A DNA stretch of 24,320 nucleotides. Origin: a virus. Where the stretch lies: the IMG/VR virus record IMGVR_UViG_3300027974_000154, positions 1 through 24,320 of that record; one strand, written 5' to 3'. Positions 6,133 to 13,652 of this stretch are shown here, one piece after another. Every line of letters starts with the position of its first letter. Position 1 is the stretch's first letter. Both the position numbers and the translations under genes were made by a program. A model generated the notes under the pieces. The model saw nothing but the letters and a program-made list of their open reading frames with translations, was not told the DNA's origin and searched no databases.

Positions 6133-6444
6133 ATGGATTATTCGGAATTGTGGCTACGCAGCAAAACGGCGTTACGGGCTATGGATGACGCCATCCTCAC
6201 GGGAGAGTATGATCGCGCTGAGAAGATCGCTGATGAACTTGTGGTTGAAATCAGACTCTTACGAAACGCTGTCATTCTTGAACGAGAGAGGAAATGCCCC
6301 GATGAGCATAAAATGGTCGTACAGCAGTCTGTCTCTGTTCCAGCAGTGCCCGAAGAAATACCACCGGTTGCGAGTGGTGAAGGACATCAAGGAGCCCCCG
6401 TCGGAGCAGATGCGGTACGGTTTGGACGCCCACAAAGCGGCTGA
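6133..6444 (+). CDS. Small helical hypothetical protein overlapping the nuclease gene
   Basis: An ORF from ATG 6133, three bases after the polymerase stop. The first about 55 residues (MDYSELWLRSKTALRAMDDA, later DRAEKIADELVVE and RLLRNAVILERER) look like genuine two-helix coding sequence. The last about 50 residues overlap the 5' part of the Cas4-like nuclease in another frame and are Pro/Gly/Val-rich and featureless, as expected where the frame is constrained by the other gene. The true product may therefore be mostly the N-terminal helices. The RBS is weak; coupling to the polymerase stop is likely. No family recognised. Confidence 0.5.
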   Translation: MDYSELWLRSKTALRAMDDAILTGEYDRAEKIADELVVEIRLLRNAVILERERKCPDEHKMVVQQSVSVPAVPEEIPPVASGEGHQGAPVGADAVRFGRPQSG

Positions 6445-6964
6445 AGAATATGTACGTGACGGCACTCCACTACCCGCTGGGTTTGCATTTTTACAACCGG
6501 TATTAGACAAACTGAAGGCCCTGCCGGGAGAGAAATTGTGCGAGTTCAAGCTGGGGTTGACTGAGGAGTTGGAGCCGTGTGACTTTTTTGCCGAGAACGT
6601 ATGGTGGCGCGGCATCGCAGACTTGTTGATTATCGATGGGGATACGGCCCGGGTGTTGGACTACAAAACGGGCAAAGACAAGTATGCGGACAAGAAGCAG
6701 TTGGAGTTGCTGTCGTTGGCGGTGTTCAAGCACTTCCCGCATGTGAAGAAGGTAAAGGCGGGTCTATTGTTTGTGATCCACACCAACTTCATCAAAGAAG
6801 ATTACCCACGCGAAAAAGAAGCAGCGATGTGGGCGAAGTGGTTGCCGGAGACAGATCGACTGGAGACGGCGTATGAGGATGATGTGTGGAACCCGAAGCC
6901 AAACTTTACTTGTCGGGCGTGGTGCCCGGTGATGGACTGCCCACATAACGGGAAAACGAGATAG
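6302..6964 (+). CDS. Cas4/AddB-like PD-(D/E)XK nuclease with putative Fe-S cysteines
   Basis: 220 residues from ATG 6302 (GAGAGGAAA about 9 nt upstream). The N-terminus WSYSSLSLFQQCPKKY is the typical start of RecB/Cas4-like nucleases. Nuclease residues are His44, Asp107 (GIADLL), Asp120 and Lys122 (VLDYKTGK), then Gln133 (KKQLELL). Cys16 at the N-terminus and Cys204, Cys208 and Cys213 at the C-terminus match the one-plus-three layout of the Fe-S cluster in AddB/Cas4 enzymes. Expected activity is metal-dependent single-strand or end-processing nuclease in recombination or host DNA degradation. It sits between polymerase and SNF2 helicase. An in-frame upstream start at 6185 is unlikely because the conserved N-terminus starts at 6302. 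Confidence 0.9.
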   Translation: MSIKWSYSSLSLFQQCPKKYHRLRVVKDIKEPPSEQMRYGLDAHKAAEEYVRDGTPLPAGFAFLQPVLDKLKALPGEKLCEFKLGLTEELEPCDFFAENVWWRGIADLLIIDGDTARVLDYKTGKDKYADKKQLELLSLAVFKHFPHVKKVKAGLLFVIHTNFIKEDYPREKEAAMWAKWLPETDRLETAYEDDVWNPKPNFTCRAWCPVMDCPHNGKTR

Positions 6965-6972
6965 GAGTTGAC

Positions 6973-7260
6973 ATGCCCTACGTAAACAAAAAACGCCCTT
7001 ATGGGCGGGAATACGCCCAATATCAAGGCACTCCTGAGCAGATCAGAAACCGCGCCAAGCGCAACAAGGCCCGTGCTGAGATGATGAAAAAAGGCAAGGT
7101 GCACAAGGGTGATGGCATGGACGTTGATCATACAGTGCCAATCAGCAAAGGCGGCGGGAACTCTTCCAGCAATCTGCGTGTCAGAACAGACAATGAGAAC
7201 CGCAGCTTTAGCCGCAACAGTGATCGGTCAGTGAAGCGGAACTCCCCGAAGAAAAAGTAA
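6973..7260 (+). CDS. Small HNH endonuclease
   Basis: 95 residues from ATG 6973, with ATAGGAG just upstream (it includes the previous stop). A basic N-terminal helical part (RNRAKRNKARAEMMKKGK) precedes the HNH core MDVDHTVPISKGG (Asp52, His53), GNSSSNLRV (Asn63, Asn67) and a closing NENRSFSRN. There are no zinc-knuckle cysteines, as in several minimal phage HNH proteins. Such proteins nick or cut DNA and can act in homing, packaging or host DNA breakdown; being far from any terminase in this window, a replication/recombination or homing role is more likely than packaging. The HNH assignment is from motifs; the role is inference. Confidence 0.83.
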   Translation: MPYVNKKRPYGREYAQYQGTPEQIRNRAKRNKARAEMMKKGKVHKGDGMDVDHTVPISKGGGNSSSNLRVRTDNENRSFSRNSDRSVKRNSPKKK

Positions 7261-7271
7261 CCGAATGATTG

Positions 7272-7290
7272 ACCCCGGACGGGCCGGGGT
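7272..7290 (+). other. GC-rich stem-loop between HNH and SNF2 genes
   Basis: ACCCCGG (7272-7278) and CCGGGGT (7284-7290) form a perfect 7-bp stem with a 5-nt loop ACGGG, 12 nt after the HNH stop. No T-run follows, so it is not a standard intrinsic terminator; it could be an mRNA processing or stability element. The rest of the 96-nt gap (7261-7356) contains only the RBS of the helicase gene. Confidence 0.45.
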
Positions 7291-7356
7291 GTAGGATGGT
7301 GGAAATAACGGGTGGGCGCAAAAGACGCTTTCACCCGATAACCTTTTGGAGAGACG

Positions 7357-8913
7357 GTGGAAATAGTCGGCAACAAGGCACTTCGTATCCGTGTCCGCAA
7401 CCCGAAGCGGATCACAAATGTCATCCCGAAAAGCGCGATGATCGACGACCACGAAGTGCTAGTGAAGTGGGGGCTGGACGAATGTCAGGTGTTGAAAAAC
7501 CTTGGCGTCAAGAACATCCCGTCACCAATCACCAAAGACTATAAATGGCCGGGGCTGTTTCAACCGTTTGACCACCAGCGCACTACCGCTGAATTCCTGA
7601 CACTCAACCGCCGTGGGTTTTGTTTCAACGAGCAAGGCACTGGTAAAACCGCCAGCGTGATCTGGGCGGCTGACTACCTCATGAACATCGGGAAAGTGCG
7701 CAGGGTGCTGGTGCTGTGCCCGCTGTCGATCATGGGCTCTGCGTGGCAGAATGATCTGTTCAGGTTTGCAATGCACAGAACCACAGCCATTGCCCACAAC
7801 CGTGACGGACGCAAGCGTAAGGAAGTTATCGACAGTGATGCTGAGTTTGTGATCATCAACTACGATGGGTTGGAGATTGTGTCCCCGGACGTGATCGCGG
7901 ACGGTCGGTTTGACCTCATTGTTGTTGATGAAGCCAACGCATACAAGAACCCGACTACCAAGCGTTGGAAGACCCTGAACAAGATCATCCGGCCCGATAC
8001 ATGGCTGTGGATGCTTACAGGAACCCCGGCGTCACAGGCCCCCACCGATGCGTATGGTCTGGCGAAGCTGGTCAACCCCGGGGGTGTACCGAAGTTTGCG
8101 GGGGCGTTCCGTGATCTGGTGATGAACAAGATTACGCAGTTCAAGTGGACTCCCAAGATGGACGCTGTGGAGACCGTGCACAGGGTGCTGCAGCCTGCGA
8201 TACGCTTTACAAAAGAGCAGTGTTTGGACTTGCCCGACATGATGTATGTGATGCGGGATGTGCCCCTGTCAAAGCAGCAGGAAAAGTATTATAAACAAAT
8301 GCGCACGGAGATGTTGACGGTGGCGGCGGGTGAAGAGATCAGCGCCGTGAATGCCGCAGCAAAGTTGACTAAATTACTACAGATATCATGTGGTGCGGTA
8401 TACGCCGACAGTAAAGAGATTGTGGACTTCGACTGCAAAGGCCGCATGGATGTTTTGAAAGAAATCATTGACGAGTCGAGTCATAAGGTTTTAATATTCG
8501 CTCCATACCGCCATAGCATCTACGCAATTGCAGCAGAACTAAAGCACTGCGGTTACACACTGGATGTGATCGACGGCGGTGTGCCCCCGAATAGACGCAC
8601 TGAAATATTCAACAAGTTTCAGACAACCGATGAACCACGCATTCTGGTGATTCAACCACAGGCAGCTTCGCATGGCGTTACGCTGCACGCAGCAAACACA
8701 GTTGTGTATTGGTCGCCAGTTATGTCCGTAGAAACGTATCTTCAAGCGAACGCCCGGGTGCATCGGGCGGGCCAGAAAAATAAAGTCACCATCATGCACC
8801 TGCAGGGAAGTCCTGTTGAACGCAAGCTGTATAAAATGTTGAGTGGCAAAGTGGACATCCACGAAAAATTAGTTGATCTATATAAAGAGGAATTAGGAGA
8901 AAGCAATGACTGA
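7357..8913 (+). CDS. SNF2-type superfamily 2 DNA helicase/translocase
   Basis: 518 residues starting at GTG 7357, with TTGGAGAG just upstream. Helicase motifs are Walker A NEQGTGKTA (91-99), DEAN in VVDEANAYKN (191-194) as motif II, MLTGTP (219-224) as motif III and ARVHRAGQ (466-473) as motif VI. The DEAN box and HRAGQ finger are typical of phage SNF2-like proteins. These ATPases move on duplex DNA and remodel DNA-protein complexes; in phages they accompany polymerase and recombination nucleases, possibly for fork restart or removal of host proteins. No nuclease or extra domain is fused. The gene lies between the HNH and a small helical gene that overlaps its end by 8 nt. Confidence 0.93.
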   Translation: MEIVGNKALRIRVRNPKRITNVIPKSAMIDDHEVLVKWGLDECQVLKNLGVKNIPSPITKDYKWPGLFQPFDHQRTTAEFLTLNRRGFCFNEQGTGKTASVIWAADYLMNIGKVRRVLVLCPLSIMGSAWQNDLFRFAMHRTTAIAHNRDGRKRKEVIDSDAEFVIINYDGLEIVSPDVIADGRFDLIVVDEANAYKNPTTKRWKTLNKIIRPDTWLWMLTGTPASQAPTDAYGLAKLVNPGGVPKFAGAFRDLVMNKITQFKWTPKMDAVETVHRVLQPAIRFTKEQCLDLPDMMYVMRDVPLSKQQEKYYKQMRTEMLTVAAGEEISAVNAAAKLTKLLQISCGAVYADSKEIVDFDCKGRMDVLKEIIDESSHKVLIFAPYRHSIYAIAAELKHCGYTLDVIDGGVPPNRRTEIFNKFQTTDEPRILVIQPQAASHGVTLHAANTVVYWSPVMSVETYLQANARVHRAGQKNKVTIMHLQGSPVERKLYKMLSGKVDIHEKLVDLYKEELGESND

Positions 8914-9328
8914 TGCAGTAACACAAGCACGGGAGCCTTCTGTCCCCGTGGACAAACTGATGAAGATTTTTATCAAAATTCGTGACTCAAGGGAGGCGCT
9001 ATCGCGTAAATACGAGGAAGATGATGGGTTGCTGAAAGACCAGCAGGAAGTGATCAAGACACAGATTCTGGAAGTATGTAAGGAGTTGAATCTGGATAGC
9101 CTCAAGACCACCGCAGGCACCGCTACCCGCTCGGTCAAAACACGCTACTGGTCTTCGGACTGGGGCGCGTTGCATGAGTTTGTCAAGGAGCATGACGCGA
9201 TGGACCTGATGGAACGGCGCGTGCACCAGACGAATATGAAGCAGTTTCTGGCGGAGAACCCTGATGTCCGTATCCCGGGCCTCAACTCTGACAGCTACTA
9301 CGACATTACTGTTCGACGCAGCAAATAA
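8906..9328 (+). CDS. Conserved phage protein with coiled-coil N-terminus
   Basis: 140 residues from ATG 8906, after TTAGGAGAAA and overlapping the helicase stop by 8 nt. The N-terminal half is a long charged helix (about 18-70, including DSREALSRKYEEDDG) and the C-terminal half has a conserved-looking block: SLKTTAGTATRSVKTRYW, SDWGALHEFV, then QTNMKQFLAENPD and a final YYDITVRRSK strand. I remember this block from many phages next to helicase or ssDNA-binding genes. The helix-plus-domain layout recalls Gam-like host-nuclease inhibitors, but I cannot confirm that. Likely a DNA-metabolism accessory factor; exact role unknown. Confidence 0.72.
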   Translation: MTDAVTQAREPSVPVDKLMKIFIKIRDSREALSRKYEEDDGLLKDQQEVIKTQILEVCKELNLDSLKTTAGTATRSVKTRYWSSDWGALHEFVKEHDAMDLMERRVHQTNMKQFLAENPDVRIPGLNSDSYYDITVRRSK

Positions 9329-9342
9329 ACAAGGAGAAGTGA

Positions 9343-10242
9343 ATGACTACTGAAATGACGCTGTTTAAAGATGGTGCGGTTCCCTCGTATTTGAAGGGCC
9401 GTGAAATGGACGCGGTGACCAAAGCCCTGATGGGTGGCGGCGCTACGACCAAACGTATCTCGATCAAAGGTGGTGTATGGCGGCTGATGTCTGGCGGCAA
9501 AGAGATCGCGGTGAACGAAGACCGGGCCATGAATGTGGTTGTGGTTGAAGCCGCTGCGAAAGTCTCGCGCGCGTTCTATGAAGGCACCTACGATCCGGAC
9601 GCGGAGAAAGCCCCCTCCCCCACCTGCTGGTCTGCTGATGGTGATCGCCCGGATAAGTCGGTAGAGACCCCGCAAGGTGCGTCGTGCGCAGACTGCCCCA
9701 AGAACGTCAAGGGTTCCGGTCAAGGTGAGTCGCGTGCATGTCGCTTCTCGCGTCGTCTGGCGGTGGTGCTGGAGAACGATCTGAGTGGTGACGTGTATCA
9801 ACTCACGCTGCCGTCGCAATCGATCTTCGGCAAGACCGAGAATGGCAAGATGCCGCTCAACGCCTACGCACAGTATCTGGCGGGCTTCAATGTGCCAATC
9901 ACTGCGGTGGTTACGGAGATGCGGTTCGACACCAACAGCGCTACGCCGAAGCTGACGTTCAAAGCCGTGCGCCCGTTGACGGAAGCCGAGTTCCACCAGT
10001 GTGAAGCCCAAGGCAAGACCCCCGCAGCCAAGAGCGCGATCACTATGACTGTCGCGCAAGCGGATGGTGTGCAGAAGCTGGAGAACAAGACCGAAGCCCC
10101 GAAGGTGGCGGATGTGGTAGATAAGCAGCAGGAAGCCGCTGCACCCGGAGAAGAAGCCCCAAAGAAACGCGAGTCCACAAAGGCCGCTCCTCCGGAGCCG
10201 AAGAAGAGCCTGCAGTCTGTTATTGATCAGTGGGACGACTAA
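9343..10242 (+). CDS. Putative ssDNA-binding/replication accessory protein with Cys cluster and acidic tail
   Basis: 299 residues from ATG 9343, after AAGGAGAAGTGA. A compact N-terminal beta-rich domain (KRISIKGGVWRLMSGGKEI at about 37-55) is followed by a cysteine set Cys95, Cys115, Cys118 and Cys133, likely one zinc site, and a beta-rich region to about 210. The C-terminal 60 residues are Ala/Glu/Lys/Pro-rich linker ending IDQWDD. A disordered linker with an acidic aromatic tip is the design of SSB and T7 gp2.5 tails that recruit replication proteins. Location between helicase and primase agrees. No OB-fold was verified, so the ssDNA-binding call is inference. Confidence 0.62.
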   Translation: MTTEMTLFKDGAVPSYLKGREMDAVTKALMGGGATTKRISIKGGVWRLMSGGKEIAVNEDRAMNVVVVEAAAKVSRAFYEGTYDPDAEKAPSPTCWSADGDRPDKSVETPQGASCADCPKNVKGSGQGESRACRFSRRLAVVLENDLSGDVYQLTLPSQSIFGKTENGKMPLNAYAQYLAGFNVPITAVVTEMRFDTNSATPKLTFKAVRPLTEAEFHQCEAQGKTPAAKSAITMTVAQADGVQKLENKTEAPKVADVVDKQQEAAAPGEEAPKKRESTKAAPPEPKKSLQSVIDQWDD

Positions 10243-10257
10243 GTTCGGTGGTGGTTC

Positions 10258-10283
10258 GGGCGGGGTCGCTCCCCGCCCTTTTT
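10258..10283 (+). terminator. Intrinsic terminator after the putative ssDNA-binding gene
   Basis: GGGCGGGG (10258-10265) and CCCCGCCC (10271-10278) make a perfect 8-bp GC stem with loop TCGCT, followed immediately by TTTTT. This is a textbook rho-independent terminator for rightward transcription, 15 nt after the preceding stop and upstream of the primase gene on the same strand, so it must be partial, or the primase has another promoter. Confidence 0.88.
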
Positions 10284-10296
10284 CTTTGGAGGTATC

Positions 10297-10353
10297 ATGC
10301 AAGACCCCACGAATGAAGGCATAACCCAATGTCCACACGAAACGAGTTCCTGA
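10297..10353 (+). CDS. Possible 18-codon leader ORF overlapping the primase start
   Basis: ATG 10297 follows TTTGGAGG (about 10285-10292) at ideal spacing and encodes MQDPTNEGITQCPHETSS, then TGA. This is the strongest RBS in the intergenic region, yet the ORF is only 18 codons and its last 25 nt overlap the primase gene in a different frame. The primase ATG 10329 has its own weaker AAGG (10316-10319). It could be a leader that tunes primase translation, or a remnant. Coding status is uncertain. Confidence 0.35.
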   Translation: MQDPTNEGITQCPHETSS

Positions 10354-13172
10354 ATGCGGTGCTGCCGCCTGATGGTGTCTACGTTGCGGTGTCTATCGAC
10401 GACAATAAAAAAGTATCGCAGACATTTCACAATTCGGTCGCTGAACTTAATGAGCAACTGGAAACTATCACGCAGCAAAACAAGAACGCATTTTTCGCAA
10501 CAGCCGCATACAACATCGAGACCACACGCACCAATGACAATGTAAAACATATCCGCTCGTTCTTCATGGACCTTGACTGCGATCCGGAAGACGACACCAA
10601 ATTCCCCGACCAGAATACTGCTCTGGCGGAACTGAAAGCGTTTGTTCAAGACCTGCGCCTACCGAAACCCACTGTGGTTAACTCGGGACGCGGGATACAC
10701 GCATACTGGCCGTTGCTGGAGCCGGTGGACCGCGTGAAGTGGAAGCCCGTTGCGGAGAAGCTGAAGCAGACCTGCATGTTCAAGGGCTTCCGTATTGACC
10801 CGGCGGTCACCGCCGATGCTGCGCGTATTTTGAGGGCACCCGGCACCCGCAACCATAAAGACCCGTCCAACCCGCTTGATGTGGAAGTGATGCGGGTGGG
10901 GGAGCCGGTTGCGTTCGACGATATGCGCAAGTTGTTGGGCGTGTCGGAGTTTGATCTGTTACCGGCAACAAAGCGCCCGATGGACGAGGTATCCAAGAAG
11001 CTGTTGGCGAACCGTCCGTCTGTATTCAAGAACATCCTGCAGAAAAGCGCGGCGGGGGAAGGCTGCGCCCACATTCTATACGCGGTTACACATCAAGCGG
11101 ATATATCAGAACCCCATTGGCGGGCGGTGCTGTCGATTGCGGCCCACTGTGCGGACAAAGACAAGGCCATACACAAGGTCTCCAGTGCCCACCCGGACTA
11201 CAACCCCGCAGATACAGAGCGTAAGGCTGGGTCGATCCGTGGTCCATATACCTGCGCCACCTTCCAAAACATCGACGCCACGCTTTGCGAGGGGTGCCCG
11301 CACTTTGGTAAAATAGCATCACCAATAGCCTTGGGCGCTGGTCGCGTACTGGAAGCCACGAAGGAAGATAACGTGGTCGAAGTGCCCGCAGTCGGTGATG
11401 AACCTGCGGTGGTGTATGAGATTCCGGAGTATCCGTTCCCGTTTTTCAGGGGCAAGAACGGCGGGGTGTATGTCCGGGACAAGCGGGAAGACAAGAGCGG
11501 TAACACGGTCGAAGAAGACAAGCTGATCTACGAGTATGACTTCTATGCCGTGAACCTGATCGAAGACCCGTATCTGGGCATGACGGCTCTGTTCCGAGTG
11601 CATTTCCCACAGGATGGGGTCAAGGAGTTCTGCGTGCCAGTGAAGGACATGCTGGCTAAAGACCGCTATCGGGATGTGTTGGGGATGAAGGGTATTTGCC
11701 CGTCAAATAGTCAATTGGAGAACATAATGGCGTATTCGAACCATTGGGTTCGGCACCATCAGAAGTTGCGCAAGGCTAGTTTAGGGCGCGTCCAATTTGG
11801 GTGGGCCGACAGCAACTCCTGCTTTATTGTGGGGGATCGGGAAATCTCGTCCGCTGGCATCACCTACAGCCCACCCACGGCCAATACCGTAGACATCATC
11901 CCCAAGTTTCGCAAGGCCGGGACGCTCGACGCGTGGAAGCAAGTCACCAAGTTCTATGCCAGACCGGGGCAGGAACTGCCCCTGTTCGCGCTGTTTGCGG
12001 GCTTCGCTGCTCCCCTGATGCCATTCACCGGTACGCGTGGTGGTGTGATCAGCCTGTATTCGAATAAGGGCGGCACCGGCAAGACGACCACCCTGCAGGC
12101 CATCAACAGCATATTCGGACACCCAGATGAGGCGATGCTGATCAAGACCGACACCGTAAACTCCCGGGTCAACCGGGTAGGCACCATGAACAATATCGCG
12201 GCTACAACTGACGAGATCACCAACGAGACCCCAGAAGCCCTGTCAGAATACATCTACTCTATGCTGCATGGCCGTGGCAAGAACCGACTGATGGGTAGCC
12301 AGAACATAGAGCGCATCAACAAGACGACGTGGAACACGATCAGCATCGTTACCGGCAACTCAACCATTTCGGACAAGTTGTATACCATTAAATCACTACC
12401 GGACGGTGAGTTGCGTCGACTGATGGAGTTCCCGTTCCCCACACAGGTCAACATCTCCAAGGGTGAGTCGGACGCCATTTTCCGGCCCCTGCAGGACAAC
12501 TACGGCCACGCTGGAGAGGTGTATATACAATACATCCTGAACAACATGGGGCGGGTGGGCGACCTGCTGCTCAAGGTGCAGGGGAAAATCGACAAGGCTG
12601 CGGAACTCACCCAGCGAGAGCAATACTGGTCAGCGACTACAGCGGCGTGTATCTCGGGGGGTATTCTGGCGAAAGAGTCCGGGGCGCTGGACATCACCGA
12701 CGACGACATCAAGCGGGTGTATGACTGGATTATCAATCAACTGAAGGTCATGCGTGGGCATGTGGCGATTGCGAATATCGAACCGGATGAAGTGCTGGGT
12801 ATGTTTCTGTCCGAACACATCAACGATATGCTGATCATCAACGCCAGCGTGAAAGGCGGACTAAATGAGGGCCCGATCCGCGAGCCGAAAGGGAAGTTGT
12901 TGATCCGCTACGAGCCCGACACCAAAGACTTGATGATCAGTGTAGCGAAGTTTCGGGAATTTTGCACTAAGCGCCAGATGTCCTACAGCCACACCATCAA
13001 GGCACTACAGGCTGCGGGCGCACTGCATGGTGAGACGCGGAAGCGGTTGGGTAAGGGCACCCACATTTCGGTCAATGAACGGGTGTTGGTGTTTCGGAAC
13101 GTAAACGAGAAATTTGTTTTGGGAGAGGTCGATGTGGACGCATGGTTTGCGAGTCAGGATAAACTGGCATGA
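10329..13172 (+). CDS. AEP-type primase fused to DUF927-like helicase
   Basis: 947 residues. The N-terminal third is an archaeo-eukaryotic-type primase domain: FFMDLDCD supplies the DxD metal pair Asp81/Asp83, SGRGIHAYW (119-127) is the sxH nucleotide motif with His124, and ADAARILRAPGTRNHK (162-177) is the matching basic motif. A helical linker and a cysteine/His knuckle (Cys309, Cys320, Cys323, His325) follow. The C-terminal half is a P-loop ATPase resembling DUF927 helicases: Walker A SNKGGTGKT (578-586), Walker B with Asp628/Glu629 (ATTDEI), and a sensor IVTGN (673-677). It should synthesise primers and unwind DNA in one polypeptide for the family A polymerase. Start 10329 leaves the primase domain intact. 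Confidence 0.88.
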   Translation: MSTRNEFLNAVLPPDGVYVAVSIDDNKKVSQTFHNSVAELNEQLETITQQNKNAFFATAAYNIETTRTNDNVKHIRSFFMDLDCDPEDDTKFPDQNTALAELKAFVQDLRLPKPTVVNSGRGIHAYWPLLEPVDRVKWKPVAEKLKQTCMFKGFRIDPAVTADAARILRAPGTRNHKDPSNPLDVEVMRVGEPVAFDDMRKLLGVSEFDLLPATKRPMDEVSKKLLANRPSVFKNILQKSAAGEGCAHILYAVTHQADISEPHWRAVLSIAAHCADKDKAIHKVSSAHPDYNPADTERKAGSIRGPYTCATFQNIDATLCEGCPHFGKIASPIALGAGRVLEATKEDNVVEVPAVGDEPAVVYEIPEYPFPFFRGKNGGVYVRDKREDKSGNTVEEDKLIYEYDFYAVNLIEDPYLGMTALFRVHFPQDGVKEFCVPVKDMLAKDRYRDVLGMKGICPSNSQLENIMAYSNHWVRHHQKLRKASLGRVQFGWADSNSCFIVGDREISSAGITYSPPTANTVDIIPKFRKAGTLDAWKQVTKFYARPGQELPLFALFAGFAAPLMPFTGTRGGVISLYSNKGGTGKTTTLQAINSIFGHPDEAMLIKTDTVNSRVNRVGTMNNIAATTDEITNETPEALSEYIYSMLHGRGKNRLMGSQNIERINKTTWNTISIVTGNSTISDKLYTIKSLPDGELRRLMEFPFPTQVNISKGESDAIFRPLQDNYGHAGEVYIQYILNNMGRVGDLLLKVQGKIDKAAELTQREQYWSATTAACISGGILAKESGALDITDDDIKRVYDWIINQLKVMRGHVAIANIEPDEVLGMFLSEHINDMLIINASVKGGLNEGPIREPKGKLLIRYEPDTKDLMISVAKFREFCTKRQMSYSHTIKALQAAGALHGETRKRLGKGTHISVNERVLVFRNVNEKFVLGEVDVDAWFASQDKLA

Positions 13173-13329
13173 TTTCCCCGTCAGTGCGTCCGCGTTTGTG
13201 CCGGGGGTCGAGACGCGGTTGCTGCGCAACGATATTCAGAAGGAAGCCGACGCACTAGGTGTTGTGGTGTTGCTGGAAGAGGTCGCGGAGTTCGGGTATA
13301 TGGGTGTCCGTGTTTGGCGAATTGGATAA
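13132..13329 (+). CDS. Small conserved phage protein (65 aa)
   Basis: 65 residues from ATG 13132, with GGGAGAGG five bases upstream; it overlaps the primase 3' end by 41 nt. The opening RINWHDFPVSASAFVPG resembles a small phage protein type with WHDF.VGAS.F.P that I recall downstream of replication genes. The middle is a helix (DIQKEADALG) and the end a basic beta hairpin (GYMGVRVWRIG). Probably a tiny alpha/beta protein that works with nucleic acid or a larger partner; unproven. The good RBS and the sharp composition change from the primase frame support the gene. Confidence 0.66.
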   Translation: MWTHGLRVRINWHDFPVSASAFVPGVETRLLRNDIQKEADALGVVVLLEEVAEFGYMGVRVWRIG

Positions 13330-13340
13330 AGGAAAAAGAA

Positions 13341-13652
13341 ATGAATGACTTGGAAATGATTAAGAAGTGCGCGGAGAAGATGGGTTTTGTTCTGACGTTA
13401 CTACCCCCTGATATGCGCCGTACTGACGGAGTGGTTGAGTTGGCGATAGCCACAGAAACTGCTTGGGGTATGAATCACACGATCTACAATCCCTTCTGTG
13501 ACGACGCGCAAGCAATGGCGCTGGTGAAGAAGTTTAAGCTGACAATTTCAACTGGTCTGGATGGTTGGAGTGCAAACTATGCCGCGACAGGATGGGTTTC
13601 AAACCAAGACCTAAACCGCGCCATCTGCGAATGTGTGGCGAAACTACCCTGA
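13341..13652 (+). CDS. Phage ABA-sandwich/DUF2591-like protein
   Basis: 103 residues from ATG 13341, with AAAGG about 8 nt upstream. It has the layout I associate with phage ABA-sandwich or DUF2591 proteins: an N-terminal helix (MIKKCAEKMGF), a W/YNPxxDDAQAMALVKKF motif (YNPFCDDAQAMALVKKF, about 53-69) and a final helix LNRAICECVAK. Function of this family is unknown. It is the last rightward gene; the stop is 83 nt before the terminator. The family call is from memory. Confidence 0.6.
   Translation: MNDLEMIKKCAEKMGFVLTLLPPDMRRTDGVVELAIATETAWGMNHTIYNPFCDDAQAMALVKKFKLTISTGLDGWSANYAATGWVSNQDLNRAICECVAKLP

Noticed and set aside
7269-7544. 91-codon + strand frame overlapping the helicase start
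   Set aside because: The helicase frame has conserved motifs and an RBS; this frame is Gly/Arg/Pro-rich and has none.
9298-10338. 346-codon open frame on the - strand opposite the ssDNA-binding-type gene
   Set aside because: It is antisense to a gene with good RBS and domain logic, and its translation is Arg/Leu/His-rich without motifs, typical of a mirror frame in GC-biased DNA.
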